Position numbers and translations under genes: made by a program. The notes below the pieces were generated by a model, which worked only from the letters and a program-made list of their open reading frames with translations, was not told the origin of the DNA and did not search any database. This document shows, in pieces, positions 51,900-60,689 of a stretch of DNA of 64,000 nucleotides (positions are counted from its first letter, which is position 1; each line of letters begins with the position of its first letter). Origin of the DNA: Candidatus Binatia bacterium (lineage in GTDB: Bacteria; Desulfobacterota; Binatia; Bin18); NCBI GenBank assembly GCA_951812575.1, contig OX638322.1:1084850-1148849 (forward strand). Direction: 5' to 3'.

Positions 51900-53450
51900 T
51901 TACCGCCGTCGCCACCACGTGGCGAGCCCGGCAATGAGCAGTATCTCGGGTAGAATCAGGACGGACAGATAAAAGACCGTCGTTCCTTGATCAGCTGTGA
52001 GCTGAACGCGCGAGGCGCGAATAGTCCGGGGGCGGATGGAAATAAGCTCCTCTTCCCCGACCAGCCAGCTCACGGTGTTCAGTAACAAGTCCCGGTTAAA
52101 ATACTGGCCGATAAACTGATTGTTGGCAAAACCGGCATTGCCAAAGACTACCATCCGGGCGGTATCCTCAAGCTCCTTATCCATTTCTTTCAGCTCCGCC
52201 GTGACTGCCGTAGCCAGCGAGATAGGGCCTTTACGGTCGTGCTCGTCGAGCCGCACGCTTTGGTTTTGGAACACCTCCTCAAGGTCGGTTTCCGCCCAGG
52301 CGTTCGGTCCGGTCTTGACCAAGCTGGTTGGTGTGATTCCCGGCCGGCCGTCGGCGTCCGCTTCAACCGAGCGGGAAATTCCGTAGGTCGTCAGCGCCGC
52401 CGAGCCGCGGCGGCTCAGGTCCGTCGTGATCGGATGTTCCCCATAGGTCTGGGCCAAGGGGGTGAGGGTAAACGTCCGACCGCGCAACAATTGGAGTTGT
52501 TCATCGACGATGACATCGTTACCGACCTGAATCCCCCACTGGGCCAGATACGGAATCAACTCTGGCGTTGCCCGCGGGTTGAGCAGGAAGAGTGCGGCGC
52601 CGGCCTTTTTCAAATAGGCATCGATCAACTGCGTCTCATGCGCGAGGAGGGAACGCTGTGCTCCGGCAACGATCAGCAGATTGGCCTCTTCCGGTACGGA
52701 TGTATCCGGCGCGAGGACCAGCGTGTTGACGGTATAGCCCTCGTTTTCAAGCGCGGTCCTGAGTTGCCCATAACTCCCGGCCTCCTGGAGGTCCTGGCTG
52801 CTGGGCTCGCCATGCCCTTCAAGAAAATAAATGGTTTTCTTGTCTGGACGGGAAATTTTGATAATACCGTTGGTCAGGTCTTCTTCTGTTGTTTTGTTGA
52901 TGAGATTGGTCTGGTCCCCATAGCGCAACACGATGGTTGGAATCGTGTTGACCTGGAATCGCTCGGCCAAATCCGGTCGTTGGTCAGGATCGATGATCTG
53001 CGAGGAAATTTTGTCCGACTCATATTCATAGCTGCTCAGTAGTTCGCGCAGCTGCGGGTCCGAGCCGGCTTGGACAAAAGCGTCAATTTCAAGTTTTTTA
53101 TCCAACTGGCGGAGCACATTCTCTGACTGTGGAGACAGGCTATAGACATTGGCCTCGGTCAAGTCGAAGCGGTGATGGTGACGAGTGGAGAGGTAATTCA
53201 CCAGGATGAGGATGCCGATAAAGAGCAGAGAATAGACCGCGGCGCTAGCTCCGTATTTGGTCGAGCGCTCGCCAAGAAAGGTTTTGACCGACCCTCTGGA
53301 CGAGACGAGGGCACCGATCACGGCAACGAGGCCGGTCAGGGTATGAATGAGGACATAGGCGGAAAAATGACGGGTCAGAAAGTAGGCCACTCCGGCAAAC
53401 AGCAGCAGAATGACCCCAACCACCCCGTAAAACGAACCAAGACGCGCCAT
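51900..53450 (-). CDS. GldG-like ABC transporter auxiliary protein (operon 2)
   Basis: The 516-residue protein parallels the gene at 4145. It has N-terminal helices (FYGVVGVILLLFAGVAYFLT, then LLFIGILILVNYLS), a periplasmic part with YFLEGHGEPSSQDL, ANLLIVAGAQRSLLAHETQL and GNAGFANNQFIGQYF, and a C-terminal helix before WWRRR. ATG 53450 has GGAGG six bases upstream. It starts five bases after the permease stop and precedes DUF4340. It probably acts with those subunits to move a surface component or to modulate the complex. Confidence 0.87.
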   Translation of the reverse strand: MARLGSFYGVVGVILLLFAGVAYFLTRHFSAYVLIHTLTGLVAVIGALVSSRGSVKTFLGERSTKYGASAAVYSLLFIGILILVNYLSTRHHHRFDLTEANVYSLSPQSENVLRQLDKKLEIDAFVQAGSDPQLRELLSSYEYESDKISSQIIDPDQRPDLAERFQVNTIPTIVLRYGDQTNLINKTTEEDLTNGIIKISRPDKKTIYFLEGHGEPSSQDLQEAGSYGQLRTALENEGYTVNTLVLAPDTSVPEEANLLIVAGAQRSLLAHETQLIDAYLKKAGAALFLLNPRATPELIPYLAQWGIQVGNDVIVDEQLQLLRGRTFTLTPLAQTYGEHPITTDLSRRGSAALTTYGISRSVEADADGRPGITPTSLVKTGPNAWAETDLEEVFQNQSVRLDEHDRKGPISLATAVTAELKEMDKELEDTARMVVFGNAGFANNQFIGQYFNRDLLLNTVSWLVGEEELISIRPRTIRASRVQLTADQGTTVFYLSVLILPEILLIAGLATWWRRR

Positions 53451-53454
53451 AGCA

Positions 53455-54225
53455 CTACCTCCAGCGCAGCGATTCAACCGAACGCTGGGTCAAAAATAAG
53501 GACAACAGGATCAGGCTGGCGAAGTACACCAAATCTTGGGTGTCAATGAGACCGTTGACCATTTCGGCAAAGTGTTCGGTGACGGATAAATAGCGCAAGA
53601 GGGGGCCGAGCACCTCACCGGCGGTGTCGGCTGGCCAGCCAATAATATACAGCAGCAGAGTGGCCACCAGCCCGCTCACTGCGGCAATAATCTGGTTTTC
53701 GGTAAATGACGAGGTGAGGAGCCCGACGGCGACAAATGAGGTCGCCAGCAGCAACAAGCCGAGATAGCCGGCGAGCAGGACTCCAATCTCCGGGTTGCCA
53801 AACGCAATCAGCACCGCCGGGTATACCCCGGTCAGCCCAAGCATGATGCAGATGAACACAAACGAGGCCAGGAATTTGCCCAACACAATCTCGCCCGTGC
53901 GGAGCGGAGAGGTCAGGAGGAGTTCGTAGGTGCCGCCCTTTTTTTCTTCCGCATAGGCGCGCATCGTGATCATGGGAACGAGAATGACGAGCACGATAGA
54001 CAGGTTATGCATCAGCGGGGCAATGACAAACTCGTTCAGATTCAGCTGATCGGCCGCTCCCTGCTGGAGCTGGGTATAAATACTGAGCAGCACATTAAAG
54101 CGGGAGAGCAGGTTAAAGAAAAACCAGCCGCCCAGCAAGAGAAATCCAGTCAGGACAACGTAGGCAATGGGCGAGACAAAATACGCCCGCAGCTCTTTGC
54201 GAACGATGGTGAATACGTTTCTCAT
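53455..54225 (-). CDS. ABC transporter permease, GldF-like (operon 2)
   Basis: The 256-residue membrane protein has about six helices. It starts MRNVFTIVRKELRAYFVSPI and has MRAYAEEKKGGTYELLLTSP, the counterpart of the segment in the paralogue at 5618. The stop of the ATPase gene overlaps its start in ATGA, so translation is coupled. It forms the channel with the ATPase and the GldG-like protein. Confidence 0.9.
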   Translation of the reverse strand: MRNVFTIVRKELRAYFVSPIAYVVLTGFLLLGGWFFFNLLSRFNVLLSIYTQLQQGAADQLNLNEFVIAPLMHNLSIVLVILVPMITMRAYAEEKKGGTYELLLTSPLRTGEIVLGKFLASFVFICIMLGLTGVYPAVLIAFGNPEIGVLLAGYLGLLLLATSFVAVGLLTSSFTENQIIAAVSGLVATLLLYIIGWPADTAGEVLGPLLRYLSVTEHFAEMVNGLIDTQDLVYFASLILLSLFLTQRSVESLRWR

Positions 54226-54968
54226 TCCGCGGCCTCCGCCACCGTTTCGGCCGCTCCTGGCTCTTCCTGAGCAATGACTTTGAGAAACACGTCTTCGAGC
54301 GTCTGGTCCTGGGCGAGATTCTCTAGCATATCCTCGGCCACGACTTTTCCGGCGTTAATGATCACGACCTTCTCACACACCTGAGCGACTTCGGGCAGGA
54401 TATGCGTAGACAGGATAACCGTATGTTCGCCGGCAAGCTCTTTAATCAGGGAACGGATACCAATAATCTGCTGCGGGTCGAGGCCAACTGTTGGCTCGTC
54501 CAGAATGAGGACGCTCGGGTTATGGATAATCGCTTGGGCAAGGCCCACCCGTTGCCGATAGCCTTTTGAAAGATAGCCGGTGACACGAGAAGCCACCTCA
54601 GTCAGGCCACAGCGCTCCAGCGCACGGGCCAGGGCGTCCGGGATATCCGCACGCGCCATGCCTTTGATGCGGGCGACAAAACGCAGATACGCGGTGACCG
54701 TCATATCGTTATAGAGCGGTGGAGATTCCGGGAGATAGCCGATCCGTTTGCGCGCCTCAAAGGACTCATCAAAGATATCAAATCCGGCTACTTTGACGGT
54801 TCCCATGGTTGCTGGCATAAAGCCTGTAATAATGCGCATGGTCGTGGTTTTCCCAGAACCGTTCGGTCCGAGAAACCCAAGGATCTGGCCTGACTCAGCC
54901 TGAAAAGAGATGTCAGATACTGCGGTCAGGTCACCATAGCGTTTGGTAAGATTCTGTACTTCTATCAT
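54222..54968 (-). CDS. ABC transporter ATPase (operon 2), GldA-like
   Basis: The 248-residue ATPase has Walker A GPNGSGKTT near residue 37, the signature LSKGYRQRVGLAQA, and Walker B VLILDEPTVGLDP. LSKGYRQRV is typical of the GldA branch. ATG 54968 gives the fold start MIEVQNLTKRYG. It is the first gene of operon 2 and diverges from the ECF sigma gene across 317 bases. It powers the exporter; the substrate is unknown. Confidence 0.93.
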   Translation of the reverse strand: MIEVQNLTKRYGDLTAVSDISFQAESGQILGFLGPNGSGKTTTMRIITGFMPATMGTVKVAGFDIFDESFEARKRIGYLPESPPLYNDMTVTAYLRFVARIKGMARADIPDALARALERCGLTEVASRVTGYLSKGYRQRVGLAQAIIHNPSVLILDEPTVGLDPQQIIGIRSLIKELAGEHTVILSTHILPEVAQVCEKVVIINAGKVVAEDMLENLAQDQTLEDVFLKVIAQEEPGAAETVAEAAE

Positions 54969-55285
54969 GGTTTTGTTGCGCCTGAGAATGGGCAATACAT
55001 AGGATGATGAAAATATACTTTTGGCAGAAATCTTTAAGGCCGGTTTCCCGTCTTGTCAAGTTGACCAAGGGCTAGGGGGAACTGCATCTGCCGCTGTTGG
55101 ACGTAAAAACTCCTGTGCCATTCACACCTCTTTCGTTTTTTCTCCTCCAGTTAGCGGCGAGGGTCTGTTAGGAAAGACGCGTGCCCGATACTATGGCCGG
55201 GGGGTGTACCTCCGTATTTTTTCGCGACTTTGTGCTGAATAGTCATGTCTCCTTTCACGTCTCACCCTAAGGATGCTGGAAAACG
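54969..55285. other. Intergenic region between operon 2 and the ECF sigma gene
   Basis: This 317-base divergent spacer must hold promoters for both directions. A near-palindrome, CTTGTCAAGTTGACCAAG (near 55053), is visible. I see no clear -35/-10 pair and no small gene with a ribosome site. Confidence 0.4.
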
Positions 55286-55858
55286 GTGGAAGTAAGCGAT
55301 TGGGAACTCGTCCGGCGTTGCAAGCAGGATGACCGGCAGGCGTTTCAGGAACTGGTCGAGCGGTATCAGCGAAAGGCTGTCGCAATTGCGCTGGGAATGC
55401 TTCATGACCGGGAAGATGCACTTGAGGTTGCCCAAGAAGCGTTTACCAAGGTTTTTTCGAGTATCAATAAGTTTAAAGAAGAGTCCAGTTTTTACACTTG
55501 GCTTTATCGCATCATTGTAAATCTATCTATTGACCGACAGCGCCAGCGTAGCCGACGATCAATGTTCGAGCGACATCAGTCAAGGGGAGATGACGATGAC
55601 GATTGGATTGAGAGTATTCCAGATACGCAGGGCCTTGATCCTTCAGATCAGGTTGCCGAACGCGAACTTGGACAGCATATCCGGGCTGCTATTGACGAGT
55701 TGACGCCTGCCCATAAAGCGGTCATGTTACTACGGGCAGTCGAAGGGCTGTCCTACGAAGAGATCAGTCAGGTGTTGCAGTGTTCCAGGGGGACGGTGAT
55801 GAGTCGCTTGCACTATGCAAGAAAAAGGCTACAAAAACGCCTAGGGCACGACCTCTAA
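55286..55858 (+). CDS. RpoE-like ECF sigma factor
   Basis: The 190-residue protein has the two ECF domains: sigma-2 (DDRQAFQELVERYQRKAVAI, then REDALEVAQEAFTKVF, FYTWLYRIIVNLSIDRQR) and sigma-4 (LTPAHKAVMLLRAVEGLSYE, CSRGTVMSRLHYARKRLQKR). GTG 55286 is used as the start since no ATG precedes the domain. The anti-sigma gene follows after a 104-base gap. Such pairs answer to envelope stress or redox signals. Confidence 0.93.
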   Translation: MEVSDWELVRRCKQDDRQAFQELVERYQRKAVAIALGMLHDREDALEVAQEAFTKVFSSINKFKEESSFYTWLYRIIVNLSIDRQRQRSRRSMFERHQSRGDDDDDWIESIPDTQGLDPSDQVAERELGQHIRAAIDELTPAHKAVMLLRAVEGLSYEEISQVLQCSRGTVMSRLHYARKRLQKRLGHDL

Positions 55859-55962
55859 CCAGAACTTTCGACCTATGATTCGTATCTCTTGTCAGACACC
55901 GCCTCCCGCCTTTCCCCGCACCGTCAGGTGGGAAGCTCGTTAAGATCGGGAGAGAGCAACGT

Positions 55963-56517
55963 ATGGCGAGCTGTTCTCACCCCTCACGACTCATTTCTCT
56001 TGTGTACGATAACGAGCTTGATGAAGCTCGGCGTTACGAAGCTGCTGCTCAGATCGCCGACTGTCCGGAGTGTACCCACCGGATGCAACGGCTTGAACGC
56101 ACGCACGAGGCGCTGAGTCAGACACTCGACGAGGAAGTCTCGGGTGTTGACTTCTCGGATTTCTGGCCTCGGATTGAGCAGGGAATAGCAGCCCACCCTG
56201 CATCTCTGACGAGTCAGTGGGCGAGTCATTTTCAACTCTGGCGTATGCAGTGGCACCCCCCTTTTTCGTGGCATGTTCCGGCGTGGGCAACGGCTGTGGG
56301 ACTCTTTCTCTTCACTGCGGCTGTCTCCACTCAGCTCCCAACTTCGAGAGGAGCCGTGCAGATACCGGCCGCCAAGAAGCCGGTGATAGTAGCCCTCAAT
56401 AGTCAAGCGCAGATCGAATCTCTCTCCGCGACCTCGACCGTCCTGGTCTGGAATGAGCCGACGAGTAATGCCACCGTCATCTGGGTCGATGAGAGACTAG
56501 GGGAAGAGCTGCCATGA
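55963..56517 (+). CDS. Anti-sigma factor, ZAS-like, membrane-anchored
   Basis: The 184-residue protein has an N-terminal zinc anti-sigma-like fold with Cys4, His6 and DCPECTHRM near residues 33-42, then a membrane helix (WATAVGLFLFTAAVSTQL) and an outer part. In the usual H-x3-C-x2-C motif the His is Gln here (QIADCPEC), so zinc, if bound, may use Cys4 or His6. It is likely to hold the ECF sigma of the previous gene. Its end overlaps the next gene in ATGA, so the three form one regulatory unit. Confidence 0.8.
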   Translation: MASCSHPSRLISLVYDNELDEARRYEAAAQIADCPECTHRMQRLERTHEALSQTLDEEVSGVDFSDFWPRIEQGIAAHPASLTSQWASHFQLWRMQWHPPFSWHVPAWATAVGLFLFTAAVSTQLPTSRGAVQIPAAKKPVIVALNSQAQIESLSATSTVLVWNEPTSNATVIWVDERLGEELP

Positions 56518-57002
56518 ATATGCGTCACCTGTCCTTTTCTGTGCCAGCCGTCTTCGGGTTTATCCTGTGTATCGCCTCAGTTGCCGCAGGAGATATGGTT
56601 CATCTTCGTGTTGAGACCGTCCTGGCAACCGACGCCTCACAAGAATTTGATAATCGTCTGACCGGGATGCGCTCTCAGCTTTTGGCCTTCCGCTATTCTG
56701 CCTATCGCCTGGTTCAGGAGGAGCGTCGCAAAGTCGAGTTTGGTAAGCAGGTAAACTTCTCTTTGCCCGGTGGACGGTTCCTCCAGGTCGTTCCAAAAGA
56801 GTATGTGAATGAACAGATTGCGCTTCACGTGATGCTTGTGGAAGGCGCTTCTCCTTCTCCGTTGATGAGCACACTTCTATCAATTCCGAATCGCGGCATG
56901 CTTTTTGTCGGTGGACGCAAACACCAAGGCGGGACGCTCATTATTCGTATCGGCGCGGCGGCGGACACCCTCCCCCCCACAATCATCAAGACGGAAGAAT
57001 AA
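56514..57002 (+). CDS. Exported protein of unknown function in the sigma/anti-sigma operon
   Basis: The 162-residue protein has a signal peptide (VFGFILCIASVAAG) and a mature part with VHLRVETVLATDASQEFDNR, YRLVQEERRKVEFGKQVNF, SLPGGRFLQVVPKEYV and GGRKHQGGTLIIRI. The pattern suggests a beta-sheet periplasmic domain. It is translated together with the anti-sigma gene through an ATGA overlap, so it may be its sensor, or a partner. I know no family name for it. Confidence 0.75.
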   Translation: MNMRHLSFSVPAVFGFILCIASVAAGDMVHLRVETVLATDASQEFDNRLTGMRSQLLAFRYSAYRLVQEERRKVEFGKQVNFSLPGGRFLQVVPKEYVNEQIALHVMLVEGASPSPLMSTLLSIPNRGMLFVGGRKHQGGTLIIRIGAAADTLPPTIIKTEE

Positions 57003-57028
57003 CCTCGCCTCCCTCCAGACGTAGCGCT

Positions 57029-57042
57029 TCTGGCATGCCAGA
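57029..57042. terminator. Possible hairpin between convergent genes
   Basis: TCTGGCATGCCAGA is a perfect 14-base palindrome (stem TCTGG/CCAGA with a CATG loop) in the 61-base gap between two convergent genes. It is short and lacks a T-tract, so termination is only suggested by place. Confidence 0.35.
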
Positions 57043-57063
57043 GGCTGCTTCACTTGACAACGG

Positions 57064-57876
57064 TTATCTCAGCAGGTGGTAGCCTATACTCACCAGACCA
57101 CCGAGGGGCCATACATACCATGCAAACAGGTGAAACCGCTCTTGTTGGACGAGGCGGAGGATGAGAGCAATCGCCGCATAGCCGACGCTGCCGGCGACAA
57201 CCATCCCCGTGACGTAGGGACCGAGTGGCGGAAGGGCCTGCTCCTCCAGCTTTGCAACTTCCAGCAGGGTTGCCCCAAGAATAGCCGGAATGGATATAAG
57301 CAAAGAGAAGCGCGCCGCGAGTTCTCTCTTGAGGCCCAGGAGAACACCCCCCGTAATCGTCGCCCCAGAACGAGAGAGGCCTGGGATAACGGCAAGGCCC
57401 TGAAGGACACCGATGACGAGCGCGTGGCGCGCGCGCATCTGTGTTGTCGGAGTGCGGGCTCCTTGTCCTTTGCCCCACCAGAGCAAGCAACCCGTCAGGA
57501 GGAGCATGCAACCGACAACATCGGGCCGGAGGAAAAACGGGATGAAGAGGGTGTCGATACACAGCCCGAGGAGTGCGGTCGGAATCAGGGCCAGAACGAT
57601 GTGGAAAACGGTTTGCCTTTCGCGGCCAGAGAAGACGCTCGGCGAAGGAGGCGCGGTGCGGATGAGACCGGTGCACAGTCCGTAAAGGTCGCGACGGAAA
57701 TAGGTCAGGAGAGCGACTGCCGTCGCAACATGCAGGACAATATTGTACAGCAGATCAATTTCTCCTGAACTGCCGAGGAAATACTGGACAAGGACGAGGT
57801 GGCCGGAAGAAGAAACCGGCAGGAACTCCGTTAAGCCTTGCAAAACAGCGAGTAGACAGGCGTCAAAATATCCCAT
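57064..57876 (-). CDS. uppP: Undecaprenyl-diphosphatase
   Basis: The 270-residue membrane enzyme removes a phosphate from undecaprenyl diphosphate to recycle the lipid carrier for wall and surface glycan synthesis. Signature parts are LQGLTEFLPVSSSGHLVLVQ near the N-terminus, then LPGLSRSG-like IPGLSRSGATITGGVLLGL further on, both of which form the active site. ATG 57876 was chosen as the family start; the frame opens 11 codons earlier. It is separate from the rhamnose genes upstream by about 150 bases. Confidence 0.95.
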   Translation of the reverse strand: MGYFDACLLAVLQGLTEFLPVSSSGHLVLVQYFLGSSGEIDLLYNIVLHVATAVALLTYFRRDLYGLCTGLIRTAPPSPSVFSGRERQTVFHIVLALIPTALLGLCIDTLFIPFFLRPDVVGCMLLLTGCLLWWGKGQGARTPTTQMRARHALVIGVLQGLAVIPGLSRSGATITGGVLLGLKRELAARFSLLISIPAILGATLLEVAKLEEQALPPLGPYVTGMVVAGSVGYAAIALILRLVQQERFHLFAWYVWPLGGLVSIGYHLLR

Positions 57877-58024
57877 GGCACATGCTTCCGATAGAGAGAC
57901 CAGCGACAAGAGGGGAAGCTTCTAGGGATATATCAATAAATCCATGGGATGTTGCCTCCCCTTGTTTCGTCCGTTTGGAGGGGAGGGAGGTGGAGCGCGT
58001 GCCCCTGCTCTCAACCGTGCTGTT

Positions 58025-58609
58025 TCAACCCGTTTCTGGCTCTGGCTGTAATAGGGGTAAGGATTCCTCAATGTCCCGAAGGAATGGAGCGGCCAAGTCT
58101 TTTGCTGAGAGCAGTGGCGTCTTCAGCGGCCACTCAATGCCAATGTCTGGATCATTCCAGGCCAGGCAAATTTCATCATTCGGATCATAGAAATCCGTAC
58201 ACTTATAGACAATTTGAGCGCGTTCACTCAGGACCGCAAAGCCGTGGGCAAAGCCGGGCGGAATATAGAGCTGCCGAAAGTTTTTTGCTGAGAGGACGAC
58301 GCTTATCCATTGGGCAAAGGTTGCGGAGCCTCGTCGAATATCCACCGCCACGTCAAAAATTTCGCCCTCCAAGGCCCGTATCAGCTTTCCTTGAGGGTGC
58401 TGAATCTGGGCGTGGAGCCCGCGGAGCGTACCATACGATGATTGAGAATGGTTATCCTGGACAAACGTCGCCGTGATCCCGCCCTCCTCATAGGTACGGG
58501 CGTGGTAGGTTTCGAGGAAGAAGCCGCGTGCATCGTGATGCACATCCGGTTCAATCACCGTAACGCCAGGGAGTCTGGTCGAGAGAAAGCGCATGTCTGC
58601 TCTCTTCAT
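58025..58609 (-). CDS. rfbC: dTDP-4-dehydrorhamnose 3,5-epimerase
   Basis: The 194-residue cupin enzyme epimerises dTDP-4-keto-6-deoxyglucose at C3 and C5 on the way to dTDP-L-rhamnose. Motifs are [57 protein letters not shown] and [16 protein letters not shown]. The start overlaps the end of rfbA in ATGA. It is last of the three rfb genes; rfbD is missing from this window. Confidence 0.94.
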   Translation of the reverse strand: MKRADMRFLSTRLPGVTVIEPDVHHDARGFFLETYHARTYEEGGITATFVQDNHSQSSYGTLRGLHAQIQHPQGKLIRALEGEIFDVAVDIRRGSATFAQWISVVLSAKNFRQLYIPPGFAHGFAVLSERAQIVYKCTDFYDPNDEICLAWNDPDIGIEWPLKTPLLSAKDLAAPFLRDIEESLPLLQPEPETG

Positions 58610-59481
58610 TCTGATTCATTCTGAATCAAACGGAAGAGATATTGGCCATAGGCATTGCCCTTCATGCTCTTGGCCTGCCGGAGCACTTCAGCTTCAGAAA
58701 TATACCCCAGGGTATAGGCAATTTCTTCGACACAGGCGACCATCAAGCCCTGCCGGTCTTGCAGGGCTTGAATAAAATTCGAGGCGTGGAGCAGCGTCTC
58801 ATGGGTCCCGGTGTCCAACCAGGCGATTCCTCGACCGAGTTTTTCCACATGCAGACCTCCCAGACGGAGATAGGCCCGATTCACATCCGTGATTTCCAAT
58901 TCGCCCCGGTTTGAGGGCTTGAGGTCGGCGGCAATGGAGACAATCTGGTTGTCATAGAAATAGAGGCCGGTGACCGCGTAGCTCGAGCGCGGTTTGGCCG
59001 GTTTCTCTTCGAGACCGATAGCGCGTCCTTGAGCGTCGAAGTCCACAACTCCGTACTGCTCCGGGTTACGGACTTGATAGGCAAAAATGGTCGCCCCACT
59101 CGTCCGCTGGGTCGCCACGCGCAACGAGTCCGGAAAGCCATGGCCATAGAAGATATTATCGCCGAGAACAAGCGCAACCGCGTCACTGCCAATGAAATCA
59201 CGACCAATCAGAAAGGCTTGAGCAATGCCTTCGGGGCGGGGTTGGGTCGCATAGCTGATATCCATGCCAAGCCACTGACCATCTTTCAGGAGACGCCGGA
59301 AGCCCTCCTGCTCATGGGGTGTGGTAATGACCAGGACCTGACGAATCCCCGCCAGCATCAGCGTGGAGAGCGGGTAATAGATCATCGGTTTATCGTAGAT
59401 GGGCATGAGCTGTTTGCTGACTGCCCGGGTAATGGGATACAGCCGCGTACCAGAACCGCCGGCGAGGATAATCCCTTTCAT
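58606..59481 (-). CDS. rfbA: Glucose-1-phosphate thymidylyltransferase
   Basis: The 291-residue enzyme makes dTDP-glucose from dTTP and glucose-1-phosphate. It begins [20 protein letters not shown], then [20 protein letters not shown], with [12 protein letters not shown] and [20 protein letters not shown] later. Its start overlaps the end of rfbB and its end overlaps rfbC, both in ATGA, giving a tightly coupled set. Product inhibition by dTDP-rhamnose is known in the family. Confidence 0.96.
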   Translation of the reverse strand: MKGIILAGGSGTRLYPITRAVSKQLMPIYDKPMIYYPLSTLMLAGIRQVLVITTPHEQEGFRRLLKDGQWLGMDISYATQPRPEGIAQAFLIGRDFIGSDAVALVLGDNIFYGHGFPDSLRVATQRTSGATIFAYQVRNPEQYGVVDFDAQGRAIGLEEKPAKPRSSYAVTGLYFYDNQIVSIAADLKPSNRGELEITDVNRAYLRLGGLHVEKLGRGIAWLDTGTHETLLHASNFIQALQDRQGLMVACVEEIAYTLGYISEAEVLRQAKSMKGNAYGQYLFRLIQNESE

Positions 59482-60578
59482 GATCTATCCTTTGTCAGGG
59501 GCGCAGCACCTAATCCCAGACGCGCTCGGTTATACCTGTCCGCCCCAATAGCTTCGCACCACCGCCGATTGTCCACATACCACCGGACCGTCTGTGCCAG
59601 GCCCTGCTCGAACGTATAGCGTGGCCGCCAGCCGAGCTGGGTTCTGATTTTTGTGGCATCGATGGCATAGCGCCGGTCATGGCCAGGACGGTCGGTCACA
59701 CATGTTACCAGGTCAGCGTAGGCGGTAATGCCTCGCTTCTTGAGAGCCGCATTTTTTAAGGCGGGCAGCAACTCTTCAAGAATCGTACAGACCTGCTCCA
59801 CAACCGCGCGATTGGTCCGCTCACTCCCCCCGCCGATATTATATTGTTCACCACTCTTACCCTGCCGCAGGGCCAGCAAAATGCCCCGGCAATGGTCTTC
59901 AACATGCAGCCAGTCGCGGACGTGTTGCCCATCGCCATAGATTGGGAGAGGTTGGCCCTCAAGAGCGTTCAGAATCATCAGCGGAATGAGTTTTTCGGGA
60001 AACTGATAGGGGCCGTAATTGTTTGAGCAACTCGTAATCACAGTCTGAAGACCATATGTTTCGTAATAAGCTCGGACAAAATGATCGGCGCTCGCCTTTG
60101 AGGCGGAATACGGCGAATTCGGCGTGTAGGGGCTGGATTCGGAAAAGCTGCCCCCAGGTCCGAGGCTGCCGTAAACCTCGTCTGTCGAGACGTGCAAAAA
60201 GCGGAACTGCCCTTGGGCGTCCAGGGAAGCCGCATATTTTCGGGCCGCCTCCAGCAGATAAAATGTCCCGATCAGATTCGTTTCAACAAACGGCCAGGGA
60301 TTGTCAATGGAACGGTCCACGTGGGTCTCCGCAGCGCAGTTCACCACAGCTTGGGGCCGATATGTCCGGAATAATTCCGCCACCGCCGTCTGCTCGGCGA
60401 TATCGGTCCGTGAAAAGGTCACGCGCGGATTGTGGAGGACATCTTCAAGATTGTTCAGACTGCCGGCATACGTCAACTTATCAACAATAACGAGAGAGGC
60501 CGCTGTTTCAGCCAGGGCGAGGCGAACCAGATTACTGCCGATAAACCCTGCCCCACCAGTGATCAGTATGGTCTCCAT
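59478..60578 (-). CDS. rfbB: dTDP-glucose 4,6-dehydratase
   Basis: The 366-residue short-chain dehydrogenase forms dTDP-4-keto-6-deoxyglucose. It starts [20 protein letters not shown] (NAD-binding), with [19 protein letters not shown], the catalytic [12 protein letters not shown] and [15 protein letters not shown], and [18 protein letters not shown]. It is the first gene of rfbBAC. The 9-bp repeat array at 60600-60679 is directly upstream of its start, where a promoter might be expected. Confidence 0.96.
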   Translation of the reverse strand: METILITGGAGFIGSNLVRLALAETAASLVIVDKLTYAGSLNNLEDVLHNPRVTFSRTDIAEQTAVAELFRTYRPQAVVNCAAETHVDRSIDNPWPFVETNLIGTFYLLEAARKYAASLDAQGQFRFLHVSTDEVYGSLGPGGSFSESSPYTPNSPYSASKASADHFVRAYYETYGLQTVITSCSNNYGPYQFPEKLIPLMILNALEGQPLPIYGDGQHVRDWLHVEDHCRGILLALRQGKSGEQYNIGGGSERTNRAVVEQVCTILEELLPALKNAALKKRGITAYADLVTCVTDRPGHDRRYAIDATKIRTQLGWRPRYTFEQGLAQTVRWYVDNRRWCEAIGADRYNRARLGLGAAPLTKDRS

Positions 60579-60599
60579 ACGTGCTCATGCCTATGTCTA

Positions 60600-60679
60600 T
60601 AGAGTCTGTTGAGTCAATAGGGTCTATAGAGTCTATTGACTCAATGACCCAAAAGACCCAAAGAACTCAAAGGACCCAA
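60600..60679. repeat. Head-to-head array of 9-bp units (locus 2)
   Basis: Between the TreT-like gene and rfbB, about four units of GRGTCTATT type (GAGTCTGTT, GAGTCAATA, GGGTCTATA, GAGTCTATT) are followed by reversed units (GACTCAATG, ACCCAAAAG, ACCCAAAGA, ACTCAAAGG, ACCCAAGCT). The period is nine bases and the two arms are complementary. The layout matches locus 1 after rpoD. Confidence 0.78.
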
Positions 60680-60689
60680 GCTAAGGCAG

